A stretch of 64,000 nucleotides of DNA from the NCBI RefSeq assembly GCF_030269925.1, contig NC_085127.1, positions 8,997,501 through 9,061,500 of the forward strand, in the 5' to 3' direction. Source of the stretch: Bombyx mori (taxonomy: Eukaryota > Arthropoda > Insecta > Lepidoptera > Bombycidae). This document shows, one piece after another, positions 13,100 to 25,159 of the stretch. The position numbers and the translations under genes are program-made. The notes beneath the pieces were generated by a model. The model saw only the letters and a program-made list of their open reading frames with translations, was not told the DNA's origin and made no database searches. Each line of letters begins with the position of its first letter. Within the stretch, counting starts at the first letter, position 1.

Positions 13100-13264
13100 G
13101 ACACCTAAAATGTAGAAATAAATTAACAATTTTATCAGATATTGAAACTACTCGTAATTGACATCTTAATATAGTTTTTGATTGAATTTAGCTATTGTAC
13201 TATTTGTGAATGATTATTTTGGAATTATTATTATGTCAAGTACAGTTACTATTTAAAACATATA

Positions 13265-13893
13265 CAGTCAAAACCGTTTACTGCGACATCGTTTAGTACA
13301 ACATGCCGGTTATAATAACCAAGAACAAAGGTCCCGGCTGAATGCCATATGACCGCCTTATTAAAAATATGTATTGCTTTCTACGACATTGGTAATAACG
13401 ACATACCTCATAAAACGACCACATTTAACTAATATTTCGGAGAATTAGATCTGTTAGAACGACCGGCTAAGCTGTATTGTAAACAATTTGAATAAGTATC
13501 CACATTTGTCTTCAATGGCTTTTAAAATCAGGAAAGAAAACAATAGGATTTAGTTTAGTGTAGGGTCTTTTCTAATTCTTAGAAACAAAACCCGCGGTAG
13601 TCAAAGCCCGCTTCTTCATATCTCTTCAGTTAGTTTGTTACTTATCTATACACAAGACGCACCAAAACTTTGTGGAGTTATTCGTGAAACTTTCAAAATG
13701 TCGCAAAGAAAAAGAAAACAAATTAATATTGAAGAAAAATCGCGTATTATGTAAATATATTTTTCTAATAATTCCCTATCGATTTGTTTGTACTTGCACG
13801 ATACACATTAAACATCACCGGTTGTTACGACTATCGGTTTTTACGACTGAATATGAGCAGTCCCTTCGATGTCGTTATAACAGATTTTGACTG
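13265..13893 (+). mobile_element. Internally deleted pogo-like DNA transposon
   Basis: TIRs: left CAGTCAAAACCGTTTACTGC; right, read on the minus strand, CAGTCAAAATCTGTTATAAC, then both continue GACATCG. Flanking TA at 13263-13264 and 13894-13895. Length 629 bp. The interior keeps only the first codons of a transposase (13698-13751). Non-autonomous; would need a pogo/Tigger-type transposase in trans. Confidence 0.8.
13698..13754 (+). pseudogene. 18-codon stub of a pogo-type transposase N-terminus
   Basis: ATG opens MSQRKRKQINIEEKSRIM and stops at TAA (13752-13754). The S-x-R-K-R-K-x-x-x-x-E-E-K pattern is the usual start of the pogo/CENP-B helix-turn-helix. The remaining DNA-binding domain and the whole DDD catalytic domain are missing. 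It is a relic of the parent autonomous element and not a working gene. Confidence 0.7.
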
Positions 13894-13934
13894 TACTACT
13901 TACTACTTACTATAATAGTAAAGAAAATATTTAT

Positions 13935-14815
13935 ACAACGTGTTTTTATTACAAGCACATGATTTGCCTGATGTTAAGTGAAAAACCATGGATATTACAG
14001 CGTAGATACTCTTACTAAAATACTTATTTCTGCCGCGAAGTACATGTCATGTTGTACGGTTTGCAGGAAGAGACATGCATAATATGTGCAATTGAGAATT
14101 TATCTTTGACAACGAAAGCAATGCGCTATATTTTCTCATTTTACAACAACAAAACGCAATAAAACATTTCCCGGGTTAAGCCATCTTGATTAATATAGTG
14201 GTAAGTGAATATGAAAAATAAAAAAATATTATAGCAGCTGACATGCAACCTACATACTACATACCTATTTCAACGGACAGCATTGATAGAGAATAGGCAT
14301 ACAAATTGAATAATGGAACGCTTCGCATTGTTCCCACTTGTGTGTACTCCCACAGCGCGAACCTGTGATTCCGGGTTCTATTTTTTCTCATATAAATGGT
14401 CCGTTATTTCGAAACTTCAACTTCACAATATGAACACACAAATCACTGCCACTACAAATCGTGTTCGGCAGAAACGAAATCGTTTTGCACGTGACGTTAA
14501 TGGGATAAGAGCTATTCTTCACATCGCGGCCTTGTTGAACTATTTATTACCGAAAGCTGTCAATAATTCTGTAACATGGAAAGCGTTGCTAAGTGCACCT
14601 TCACTGAATGAAAATTAATTAATTGAAAATTAATATTAATTATTTTAATGTGGGACAGACAAGGTACTGCTAGCACGATGAAGTTAGAAGAGATCTCGCA
14701 AAGGTCCATGCACTAGAGCAGAACCGGACCGAATGGAAGTTTCACGTATCGTAGGCCATGATCGTTTTAGGGTCACTGAGCAACAGTAATAGTGTTTTAG
14801 GTACTACTGAAGCTA
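13935..14815. other. Non-coding; possible faint repeat E remnant at the left end
   Basis: gcctgatgttaagtg at about 13970 recalls repeat E/SINE tails. A 101-codon open frame at 14313-14618 has no recognisable domain. Nothing else supportable. Confidence 0.4.
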
Positions 14816-14839
14816 AACGAATGAAGTTTCTTATGAGAC

Positions 14840-15225
14840 TTAGGTATCCTAACCGGGAAAAAACGTCCGTAACGTAAGATTTGTATTATTTATGTATAGT
14901 CTTAGTATGATGGCTATACAGTGTCTAATGTATACTTATAGTCTACGTGATGACGGTTATTATTATTATCCATATAAATAGCTGTTTCTTTGTATATTAT
15001 TATTATATATTTTTATATAAATAATTGTAAATAAAATAAAGTTTATAACTTTTTAAAGTAGTTTTTATTTATTTTTATCAATAAAAATCATAATAAAAAT
15101 GTATACCCGAATAATCATTTTCTTTATACCTCGAATAGAACTTAAAATTAATATTTTTATGATGAGGAACTTCGTTCCTATCCGGTGTCCCACGTCACCA
15201 CACATCTTTTTTTTAATCATCTCAC
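14840..15225 (+). repeat. Repeat family D, copy 1
   Basis: Shares with copies at 20745-21135 and 57985-58340 the left block aaccgggaaaaaacgtccgt and the right block atacctcgaatagaactt ... ggtgtcccacg ... cacacatctttttt. The interior matches copy 2 (tgatggctatacagtgtcta) but not copy 3. Non-coding; looks like a non-autonomous DNA element. Confidence 0.7.
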
Positions 15226-15599
15226 GCAACATCCTTCATTTTCCAATGGTACTATTCCAGAATACTTCCTTGGACTACGAAGAACACCTATACAAAGTTT
15301 CAACTCAAGCAGAAGAAAACTTACAGCATTAAATCAATTTGATCAATGATGCGCGAGCCCTCGATCATATACTTAACAATTTGATCGATGGCGTTAACAC
15401 CGTGAACACAAACGAACAAACCTAATATTCATTTTTACAAATTAGTAGATTATTTTATACGTACTTATTATTTTATCTATTTATTTTTGGTGATTGAGAT
15501 CATGAATACATAATGTCGCATACCTTATGTCTATACCCAGATCATATACATGTACAAAATAACGATAATATCCATGGTAGGCAGAGGTTTTTCTATACC

Positions 15600-15822
15600 C
15601 CTGGCATTTTTAAAACTCTCTGAGTTTCTCGCCAGACTCTCTCAGAGGGTCGCGATGGCGAGCCGCTGGTAGCTCAATGAAGCTGTTCTTGCTGGGACTG
15701 ATGTTATCAGTCTCTCAAGCTGTACCCCGTGAGTTCACCCACCAGTCTGATTAAACCGGAATAGCCCCTTCCCCCCAAGGCTATTGGTAATTCGGTAGGG
15801 AAAAAGGCATTGCTGATGACGA
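15600..15822 (+). mobile_element. Diverged Bm1-like SINE
   Basis: Recognisable segments: ctctgagtttctcgccag, gttcttgctgggactgatgt, ccccgtgagttcacc, aaggctattgg and gtagggaaaaa. Same order as the copy at 47745-48172, with many substitutions. Confidence 0.6.
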
Positions 15823-16639
15823 TGCGCGATGAAGGTAAACCATATGCTAATTTCCCTAATGAGGCAATAAAAAAAATCTTTTTATGCATAAGAACTGAGA
15901 AACCTTCATAACAGATTTTATAACTTCAATAAATTAAATATATAACAATAATGTCCGATCAAGCCTTTGAAACTGATTAAATAATAAATAACATTCTAGG
16001 GCATTTCAAAAATTAAAATGTTTGTTACATTTATTCATTTAATTTTCACTATTTTATTTTTGGTTTATCCACATCGAAATTTCCTGAATAAAAGACGTAA
16101 ATAAATACATAATACATACATTGTACAATAATATTATCTTACACGATGCGACAATTCGTTAAATTTGTAAGACTTTATTTCTTCATTTCTTTCAGGTTAA
16201 GTCGACCCCAAAACTCACTGACTCAATCACAAAAATTGGATAGTTACGATGTCAAAAGTTCGTGAATTGTTATATAACTCACGGGAAAGGGATAATAGCT
16301 ACCTATTCATTAGGATATCATTGAAATTAACTTTTACTATGACTACATTTTCGTTAAAAGGTATTTGATTAAAATCGAGCATTACCAGTCATTAATATGG
16401 TAAATGGATAACTCTGTTTCGAACGTAGTGAGGATGTTCATATAACGGCTTTCAGAATTTGTCCGTATAATTTGATAGCTTTCCGCTGTCTAGTAATTTC
16501 GTTGTAATATCCAAAATGGCATTAGTTCGGCCTTCGTTATTGCTGTTCACAAACACCGCCTAATTCAGACATCAGATCTGACTGACATCATAATATGGTG
16601 TATTTAAACAGCTGCAATAATTATTGTTATTTAAAGACC

Positions 16640-16748
16640 CTGAGTATTTAAGATTGCTGAAGTACATGGGCGACGGTAACCACTCACCATTAGGTGGGCC
16701 GTGTGCTCGTATGCCTATAAGGGCAATAAAATAAAAATAAAAAAAAAG
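16640..16748 (+). repeat. Repeat family E, 3' end
   Basis: gggcgacggtaaccactcac, then tgctcgtatgcctataagg and a (A)n-rich tail aataaaataaaaataaaaaa. Confidence 0.55.
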
Positions 16749-16854
16749 ATTCTTCTTTCAAAATATTTTTTATTCTTATTAATAATTACTTAAGTAAACT
16801 TTTACGGGAGTTGAAATAAAAAAACAATTAATTACGTAGTATTTTTTAATTTTT

Positions 16855-16912
16855 TTTACTCACCTCTTACGGCATTTACGTTGTAGAGCTCTATGGGCTC
16901 CGATAAGCAATT
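16855..16912 (+). repeat. Fragment of SINE family A tail
   Basis: catttacgttgtagagctct through gggctccgataagc matches the tail near its 3' end. Flanks do not match. Confidence 0.5.
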
Positions 16913-16914
16913 AA

Positions 16915-17190
16915 CACTTTTTTTATTTATATATTTTTTTATATTTACTAACAATCACGCCACGTTAACTGGTCCCGTGGTAAGTTCGTAAAGAACTTGT
17001 GTTACAGGTACCAGATAACGGAAATAAATGTAATATTTTTATTATACACATACATATATTTCATATACATCCATAACCCTGGAAAAGACATTTTTATATT
17101 TATCATACAAATATCCTCCCTTGGCGGGATTCGAACCCGCGACCCCCTTGTGTAGTGACCATGTCACTTACCACTACACCAGACGGCGAA
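16915..17190 (-). mobile_element. tRNA-derived SINE, second family
   Basis: On the minus strand the head starts near 17190 with A-box-like ggtgtagtggtaagtgacat and has a perfect B box GGTTCGAATCC (in gcgggttcgaatcccgcc). The body then continues to an A/T-rich tail near 16920. The body phrase gttctttacgaactta is typical of lepidopteran tRNA SINEs. The acceptor stem does not close and the sequence runs on into a body, so this is not a tRNA gene. Confidence 0.8.
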
Positions 17191-17199
17191 CTATGAGCT

Positions 17200-19600
17200 T
17201 GTTGTTGTTGTTGAGCTGGCAAAGTGATTTAAAAAAATTCACTAGTGTGATCTCGTTACTGGCGCCATAATCAGCCATCCACTTTCTAATTTAATAAAAC
17301 TAATATAAAAAAGAATATGTTTAAAAACATATGTATGTAATTTAAAATGTAAGAATTCATTTCGTAAATTTAGGTAGGTTAATATATAAAACACCTTTTC
17401 TCACAAAATAAGACAGATAATCGATATTTTTACGAAACAGAAACTATATGAGCATAAATAGCTTCTAGTTAATATAGTTAATTCTTTTAATATAATTAAT
17501 AGAGTTATTTCCGTCAAATTCTAAGTTCGTAAAGTTTTAATAATCTCAAAATTTTGGTTCATAAATAACTAAAATTCTAAAATAAAATAAGCTATAAGGC
17601 GAAAGTATTAACTCTGAGTTATAATGTTGCAAAACGCAATACTATTTTTCAGGGTGACTTTACATCACAGAAAATAACTCCATGTTGAGAAATCCCGTAC
17701 CACCTCTTTATCACATTTTACCAAGAAAAGAGTTCTCTTTTATTTCACTTGCCTTAAGGTATACAAAAACCGCACGGAAACTGTAAATATTCTTGCTCTC
17801 ACCGATGTAAAAGTATTTTAACAAAACAGCTCAATTTCGTCTTATATTGCCATTCATCGAACCCAACCTTTATGGTCGAATTCATCAGCCACAACACACA
17901 AATAGAAAAACCTATAATCATAAAAATCGAAGCCTTCGTCGGCACAATCAAAGCCATAGAATTTATTATGTGAAACGATCAATGCTTGTCAGCCACATAA
18001 TGTTGACATATAAGAGAGCTCCTAAAATCGTTTATTTATTTTCGTCAATCAATAAACTCACTTTCGTTATTCATTCAATTCAAGACAGAGAAGAAAAAGA
18101 AAAGTAATCTTGTAGATTGGTCCGGAACACGCGAAAAAGAGATTGGAAGACATCCGCGACACAGGAACTACTCGTTTTTATATTATTAGAAACTATCCCC
18201 CATGTTCGTAAATAAAACTTAAATATTGTGTACACTTCAGTACGGATTCAGTGATACCTGGACATATAACCTAATTTCATAGAAAACAATTTTTTTTTCA
18301 CCTCAGTTTGTCTGCAATAAAATTTCATTTTTATTGTAAACCCCAAATGCAAATAATAAGGTTCGTTCATAGTCAATTTCAACTCTATATTTTCATTCAA
18401 CTCGCCTATTTGTATTCATGAAGAAATTTCTTTGAATAGATAAATGGATAAGAAGGGTTTTTCCGCATTATATTGAGGTCTGACGAATGAAAGACAGGCC
18501 TTGTGCTCAATAATGTACAAAAGTTATGTAGATAGGCAGGTTCGTACTTTACATAAACACGGCCGGTAACAAGCCGCCTGTGGACTTCGTATTAAATTTT
18601 TACTGCAAACAATTCCCCAACTTTTGTCATAAAATACTCGCACTCTCCGCTCCTTACGACCTACATTTAAAAGTAGAAAAAAGTTACTCATACATTAACC
18701 CTAACCACGACCTTACCTGTTGTTATTTCAGTTAGAAAGAAACGTTTTATGATAATTACTTTACGAAACACAATTATTACAAAGCATAATTCAAAAAGAA
18801 AAACAGTTATTGAAACTAATTTTTTGATAAGAATAAAAAGGAACTTTTTGAAAATCATTTATTGCCACCTAGCGTTTTTATCTCTTGATCTATCATCTAT
18901 ATAATAGGTAGTACATATATTTTCTCGTGGAGGTTTCCTAAAAGTTTTACATGAACATCTTGATATTAGGGCATTCACTTTTTTGTTAGCTAATGATATT
19001 ATTACTCGGATAAACGGAAAAAATTGTTATCCTTTAAAATTCGTAACGAGAAAGTATCGATGATATGTTGCTATGTTGCCCTTAAAGAAGATTTCAAAAT
19101 AGGTCATGGTTATTAATAATTACAAGCCACTCCAGAATTTCTATTCCTAACTACTCCCAATCCATTCCATATTCACCCTCTGGTTAGTTAATGGTCACCT
19201 TCTTGTGACCCTCGGAATAACCGAAAGCGTATTAAATTTTTAACACAAATTCTTTCTTGGCAACATTATGTAGGATTTAATTAAAGAATCTCGTTGTTAA
19301 ATTTGTTTATATTTTTAGAGGTTTTCAGCGTTGGAGAGCCACGTAACAATTCATATTCCGCACTGCGACTCATAAATTTGAGTGAACGTCCTAACGTTGC
19401 CGCTAGTTGTTCTTCGTTCTCGCGCATTGCAATTTATCATTGAAAAACGTAAGATTTTGCAGCGCAGAATAAGGTCTCGTATTTTTTTGTTTTGTTTACT
19501 AATAATTTATCTAATTAAGCTCTGTTGCACGTTGCCCTTTGTATGTGGTGACTCAACACGCAGAACAACTGATGGAAACCGCTGACTAGAAAACTCCATA
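17200..19600. other. AT-rich non-coding stretch, nothing recognised
   Basis: Includes a gtt trinucleotide run at 17199-17212. An 86-codon ORF (17847-18107) shows no domain. Confidence 0.5.
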
Positions 19601-19607
19601 GTCAATT

Positions 19608-19850
19608 TACTGGTGGTAGGACCTCTTGTGAGTCCGCGCGGGTAGGTACCACCACCCTGCCTATTTCTGCCGTAAAGCAGTAATGCGTTTCGGTTTGAAG
19701 GGTGGGGCAGCCGTTGTAACTATACTTGAACTTAGAACTTATATCTCAAGGTGGATGGTGCATTTACGTCGTGGATGTCTATGGGCTCCAGTAACCACTT
19801 AACACCAGGCGGGCTGTGAGCTCGTCCACCCATCTAAGAAATAAAAAAAT
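19608..19850 (+). mobile_element. SINE family A, tail-only copy
   Basis: Begins tactggtggtaggacctctt and ends at acccatctaagaaataaaaa. Same 5' boundary as the 3158 and 57444 copies. Confidence 0.87.
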
Positions 19851-20744
19851 ACAAGGAACAAAGCCACTATTCTGATTGCTGACATTATTTTACGGTCATT
19901 GAACACAAAATCATATCCAAAAAATTATTCGACTAGAATAATCCAACAGGGTACCATACTCAAGGTAATTACTATAATCTCGCTACCTCAGATATACATC
20001 AATGAAATCACAAGTACCGGTGTAAAATACCTCACTTAATTTGTCACGCGCGACACCCGTAGGTATTATGTGTACTATAACACGTTAGCAATGGAATTCA
20101 ATTTCCAAGAATGTGAATATTTCCGTGCCAGTGTTCGATCTCGGCTGTCTGTCACTCCGGTATTGTTTGATACAGTTTGACTTTCGCTATTCCACTGAAT
20201 GACGTGTTGGGAGCGGTGAGAGCTTTGATAAACGCTCAACGCGATATTTAGGTTGTCAGTCTAAATGATATTGGTTGAAATGTATTTTAAGCACGAAATT
20301 TGAGCTGCACGTTGATTTATGCTGATGTATGACCGACCCATAATATGTTATTACGACATTCAACACTTTAGGTCATCATGTCTCTCAAGCTTGTATAATT
20401 AAATACGTATTCATTAAGTAAAAACTTAAACTCTATCCGAGAGGTACTCGAGAGAGTCTCCCTTTGAATAAATTAGAGTAGAACGACGGTCGCCTAATTT
20501 AAAAGACACTTTTTGCCTTCACGCACTCATCCGCTATCGTCTGACAGCCGGCAGACCTTAATGATAAGCCCTTGGATAAAAAATTGCTCGAAAACCAGCT
20601 ATCGTGTTCATATCCGAAAATGTATCATAAGAATATATTCTAGAAATTACTCACATAAAATTACGAAAGCTGGATGCGAGCAGCGCAGGACCGATCTTTG
20701 TGGCAAGGCTTGGTCTATGTCTAGCAGCAGAGGTCTGTAATCTG

Positions 20745-21135
20745 TAAAAAAAATGTGTGGTGTCGTGGGACACCTCCTTATTACAAAAATATTAATTTTA
20801 AGTTCTATTCGAGGTATAAAGAAAATAATTATTCGGGTATACATTTCTTATTATGTTTTTTTTATTGATAAAAAATATACTACTTTACAAAGTTATCAAC
20901 TTTATTTTATTCACAAAATTATTTATAAAAAATATATAATAATAATATACAAAGAAACAGCTGTTTATATGATTAATAATAATAACCGTCATCACGTAGA
21001 CTATACATTAGACACTGTATAGCCATCATACTAAGACTATACATAAATAATAAAAATCTTACGTTACGGACGTTTTTTCCCGGTTAGGGTACCACTCCGC
21101 ATCGTCCCATCAGGAGCTTCGTTCCAAAAGGTTTT
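20745..21135 (-). repeat. Repeat family D, copy 2
   Basis: Reverse orientation: aaaaaaaatgtgtggtgtcg at the left, ttacggacgttttttcccgg at the right, and the same interior as copy 1 (tagacactgtatagccatca). The left end contains a ggtgtcgtgggacacc palindrome; the outer right carries gagcttcgttcc. Confidence 0.75.
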
Positions 21136-21139
21136 TTAA

Positions 21140-23240
21140 TTCCAACATAATCAACCAATTTTGTACGCATACTTAACATTTTAATGGAACCTCATAAAAC
21201 AAACAACGCTCAAAACAAACAGTCGTTAAAATAACGCGCATACCGAGATAAATTAGTATATGTATGTATGTCGCGATAGCGCGATAAGTATTACTGAAAC
21301 AAAAGAAGCGGCAAAAACGAATCCTCATCATAGTGACACTGTCGTAACACTAATTAGGTCAAGCGCGAGCCTCACAAACTGTTCTAGGCCGCGCGCCCTC
21401 TTAATGAACTGTTGTAACGAAACAAGTTTTTTTTCACCATTATTGTACACTCCCATCCAGATTCTGAACCTTGAATTCGTGTGAAAAGACTTCTAATTAT
21501 CTTTATGCAATTTGAACATATTGATGTGTGCAATACTTTTTGGTCCTTTGAGTAATAAATAGAAGCACGTGCAGTCACCATAGTCTTAGTAGTATTATTA
21601 CATTACTAGCCGTACTTCCCTGGGCATTTAAAATTAAAATTATTATTTATTGTCATTATTATTAGGGAGTCCAACACTCATATAAATATTAGCCTATCCA
21701 TTAAGTACATTTATTTTCTACATGGATACCAAGTTTCTAGTCAATCGAATGCATGGTTCAGTAGTTATAACGGAACATCCGTAAAAACCGCTGTAGATTT
21801 ATATATTAGTATAGATATAGATAAGGTGTATAGTAACAGAAGTTTTTTTTTCTTTAATAAGAAGAAATAAAAAAAAAATGTATTGTGAAATACGTGTCTA
21901 CAAATATATTTAAACTTTGAATATACATAAAAATATTTTCTATCCAACTACTTGAATAGAAATAAATAAATATTCGCTCTTAGAGTAAAGATCACTTCTT
22001 CCAATTGGTGCGTTTTTTTCCGCAATTCACTTACGAACACATAACTGTGCTAAAATTCAGGGTGACTTATGAACAAATAATACGTATTATGTATCCCAAT
22101 GACCGTAACCGCGTAATTTGACTGCTACTCACAAAGTACACCTTGGGCTTACACGTGAACACGTAAATTAGACTGAAGACCGTAACTTTAACTTCCGTAT
22201 TGTTTACCATAGGTAGGAATTGTACGATGCTAATGTTTGGCAATTACTGCCAGAAGAGTATATTGCTAATCTGTGCAGAGCTAAAGCTAAGAAACGCTTT
22301 CCTTTGCGTAAAAAGGGGGCAATGTATCCAATGACAGAATGATGATTAATTACCAAAATGCACTACTTTTCGCTATCATCACACGATCATAATTTTACGA
22401 CAGTACATGGGATGCCTTTGATGCTCAAAATCATATTTTATATTTTAGAAAACGTAAACTAACATATTTCCTTGTCCCTTCCACTTTCCGTATCTACATT
22501 ACTCGTAAAACTTCCCCATCAGAACTTCAGACTCAACTTGCCTCTTAAAATTCTACTTAATCGCGAACGAAATATTCATTTTCTTAGAATATACGACTTG
22601 ATATTTCATTATACGGCACAGAAATTCTTAAGCTGCTTTTTTAATCTTTTAAGTTATAACTCTTCATTACCATTACCTACTTAGCGAGAAAAAGTTTTGC
22701 ATTGTTAGTTGTAAGAATAGTTTTTCTACTTATATAATAAATAAAAAATCAGTAGATATATTTCATTATCATTATCATAAGCATATTTCTATTTTAATGA
22801 TTAGTTTCATAGTAATCATTACTTTGCCGCAAAGCTAACCGATGTATTCAACAACATTGTAAAATTATGATTAAAATGAATGTATTTTATTTTTAATATT
22901 TATAAATTTAGGATTTAATTTTGTATCTGTTGCGCGGAGGCTCGTGCCCATCGCCCAAGGGTGCCGACGACGCCGGCCATATATCAAGCGGTCCGCTTTT
23001 AATCTCGCAAGCCCTATTTATTCACATTTATTCCAAAGATATTTTCCCACCGGAATTTCCCCTTTGGAATTCGTAACATTTCCCGCGTTTAGCTGATTTG
23101 TACCGCTTCTGCTATTGTGGTTTATTTCAAATAACAAAAGGGCCTGAAGTGTTTTAAATTTGTTCAGAAATTGTCATCGTAAATTATGCATGAAGAGCAA
23201 AATGAATCCGTGGCGCTTGTGTTTCTACAAATGTATTTTT
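21140..23240. other. Non-coding stretch, nothing recognised
   Basis: ORFs under 75 codons only, without domains. Confidence 0.5.
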
Positions 23241-23244
23241 ATAA

Positions 23245-23350
23245 TACTAGCTTCCCGCCCGCAACATCGCTCGCGTGGGCGACAATTTATATATTTATAG
23301 CGTGGTCCGAGATTCGTGCCCAGAAATATTATGAAAGGTAAGCTTATTTT
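23245..23350. repeat. Fragment of a Helitron-like/dispersed repeat end
   Basis: actagcttcccgcccgcaac followed by gctcgcgtgggcgac and tgaaaggtaagc. The phrase is shared in part with 59857-59915. Boundaries not resolved. Confidence 0.4.
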
Positions 23351-23370
23351 CTGTTTCGAGAGTTAACATT

Positions 23371-23937
23371 TTTTTATTGCTTAGATTGGTGGACGAGCTC
23401 ACAGCCCACCTGGTGTTACATGCTTACTGGAGCCCATAGATATTTACAACCTAAATGCGCCACCCACCTTGAGATATAAGTTCTAAGGTCTCAAGTATAA
23501 TTACAACGGCTGCGCCCGACACTTCAAACCGAAACGCAATACTGCTTCACGGCAGAATTAGGCAGGGTGGTGGTACCTTAGCCGCGCGGACTCACAAGAG
23601 GTCCTACCGCGAGTAATTACGCAAATTATAATTTTGCGGGTTTGATTTTTATTACACGATGTTATTCCTTCACCGTGGAAGTCAATCGTGAACATTTGTC
23701 GAATACGTATCTCATTAGAAAAATTGGTGCCCGACTGAGATTCGAACATCGATGCATCGCTCAACACGAATCCACCGGACGTCTTATCCTGTTAGCAAAT
23801 CCCACCCCTCCTGGCTGAGCCTTTGCTCGCCTACCTGTCCTGGTGAAACTGGAAAGGCCTTCGGGCCACCAGTACTTTTTCCATCATGAAAAAAAAAAGT
23901 CTTATCCTTTAGGCCACGACGACTTCAATTTACATAC
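23371..23937 (-). mobile_element. Full-length SINE family A (tRNA-Arg head, body, tail), interrupted by another SINE
   Basis: Minus strand. Tail 23371-23615, body to about 23710, then the tRNA-Arg-like head at 23730-23790 and 23899-23937. The head reads cgtcgtggcctaaaggataa on the minus strand once the insertion is skipped. It is split by the element at 23791-23898. Compare the uninterrupted copy at 27217-27653. Confidence 0.9.
23791..23898 (+). mobile_element. Family B SINE fragment nested in SINE A, 10-bp TSD
   Basis: Inserted 108 bp running from gttagcaaatcccacccc through gggccaccagta to a ten-A tail. The duplicated target gtcttatcct is at 23781-23790 and 23899-23908. Same family as 32990-33192 and 45053-45350. 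Confidence 0.9.
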
Positions 23938-24897
23938 TATAGCGATTTACATCAAAATCGGTTCAGTGGTCTGCGTAAGTAACAGACTAATATGTTTGTG
24001 GATCAATATAATTTTAAACTTGTTTAACCTGTACAATGTAACATATACAAACCAACTAAACTATACTTTTTTTATAAATAACGACAACTTTTGTTAAATG
24101 CATTAAATGGAATAAGCTATGTTCTGCTTTACATTGAAGTGTGTCTACGTATAAAATCTAAATGAAAATTCTTGTAATATTTCCAGAGATGTACGCGAAC
24201 AAATAAACAAACACAAAGATAATAATTTTGAAATACTTTAGTTTAATTTCAATTACTCCTCGTAATTAACTCCTTCGTACATATTATTGTAATGTTTGTT
24301 CAATTTAGGGACACTTGATTCTACTGTTATTATATTATGTATTGATTGATTGAATATATAAAGCAAGAAATAGAAATCTATAATAACTTTTAGTTGTTAC
24401 TAATTTGAATGTATGTATCATACACGAGTATACTCCAGTAATTGTAGTCAAGCTATTTTTGATTTTCGAATTAGCAATTATGAAACTTATAACCACCCCT
24501 ATTTGAACACTTTTCAATTAACACTCATAAACAGTTCTCAAAAACAACAAACATTATTCGGTATTTCCAAGGTTCAACGTAGCATCAAAGCACATTAAAT
24601 ATAAAGCTTTGCCAGAAATTCTAGGGAACGCTTGTATAAATGTATTGCGATCTCATGTCGAAACTGTGGGAAACAAAGGGATACGCAAAATCGCCACAAG
24701 GATATTGATCTTATAACGAATCAACACAAGTCGAGTTCCAGGAACTTTATTAGCAACCTTTCCGATACAAATATACATATAAAAAAAAAATGTCTATTCC
24801 ATGTGTCAGATTCATGTGAAAATTATAAATGTAACAGTATTGTATCATTTGAAGGTTATTATATTTTCAAACAGAAATTGAGCGAATTAATGAAGAC

Positions 24898-25152
24898 AAT
24901 TTTTTTATTTTTTTTATTGTTTAAATGGACGGACGAGCTCACAGCCCACCTGGTGTTAAGTGGTTACTGAAGCCCATAGACATCTACAACGTAAATGCGC
25001 CACCCACCTTGAGATATAAGTTCTAAGGTCTCAGTATAGTTACAACGGCTGCCCCGCCCTTCAAACCGAAACGCATTACTGCTTCACGGCAGAAATAGGT
25101 AGGGTGGTGGTACCTACCCGCGCGGACTCACAAGAGTACACCACCAGTAATC
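24898..25152 (-). mobile_element. SINE family A, tail-only copy
   Basis: T-rich tail at the left, ggacgagctcacagcccacc, and a right end at accaccagtaatc. Confidence 0.85.
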
Positions 25153-25159
25153 TGTTCAA

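Noticed and set aside
14313..14618. 101-codon ORF as a gene
   Set aside because: No recognisable domain and no supporting signals; length is compatible with chance.
17115..17190. tRNA gene on the minus strand
   Set aside because: It has a perfect B box and an A-box-like segment, but the acceptor stem does not pair and the sequence continues into a SINE body with an A/T-rich tail.
24632..24970. 112-codon ORF as a gene
   Set aside because: Its last third lies in a SINE tail and the first part has no domain.
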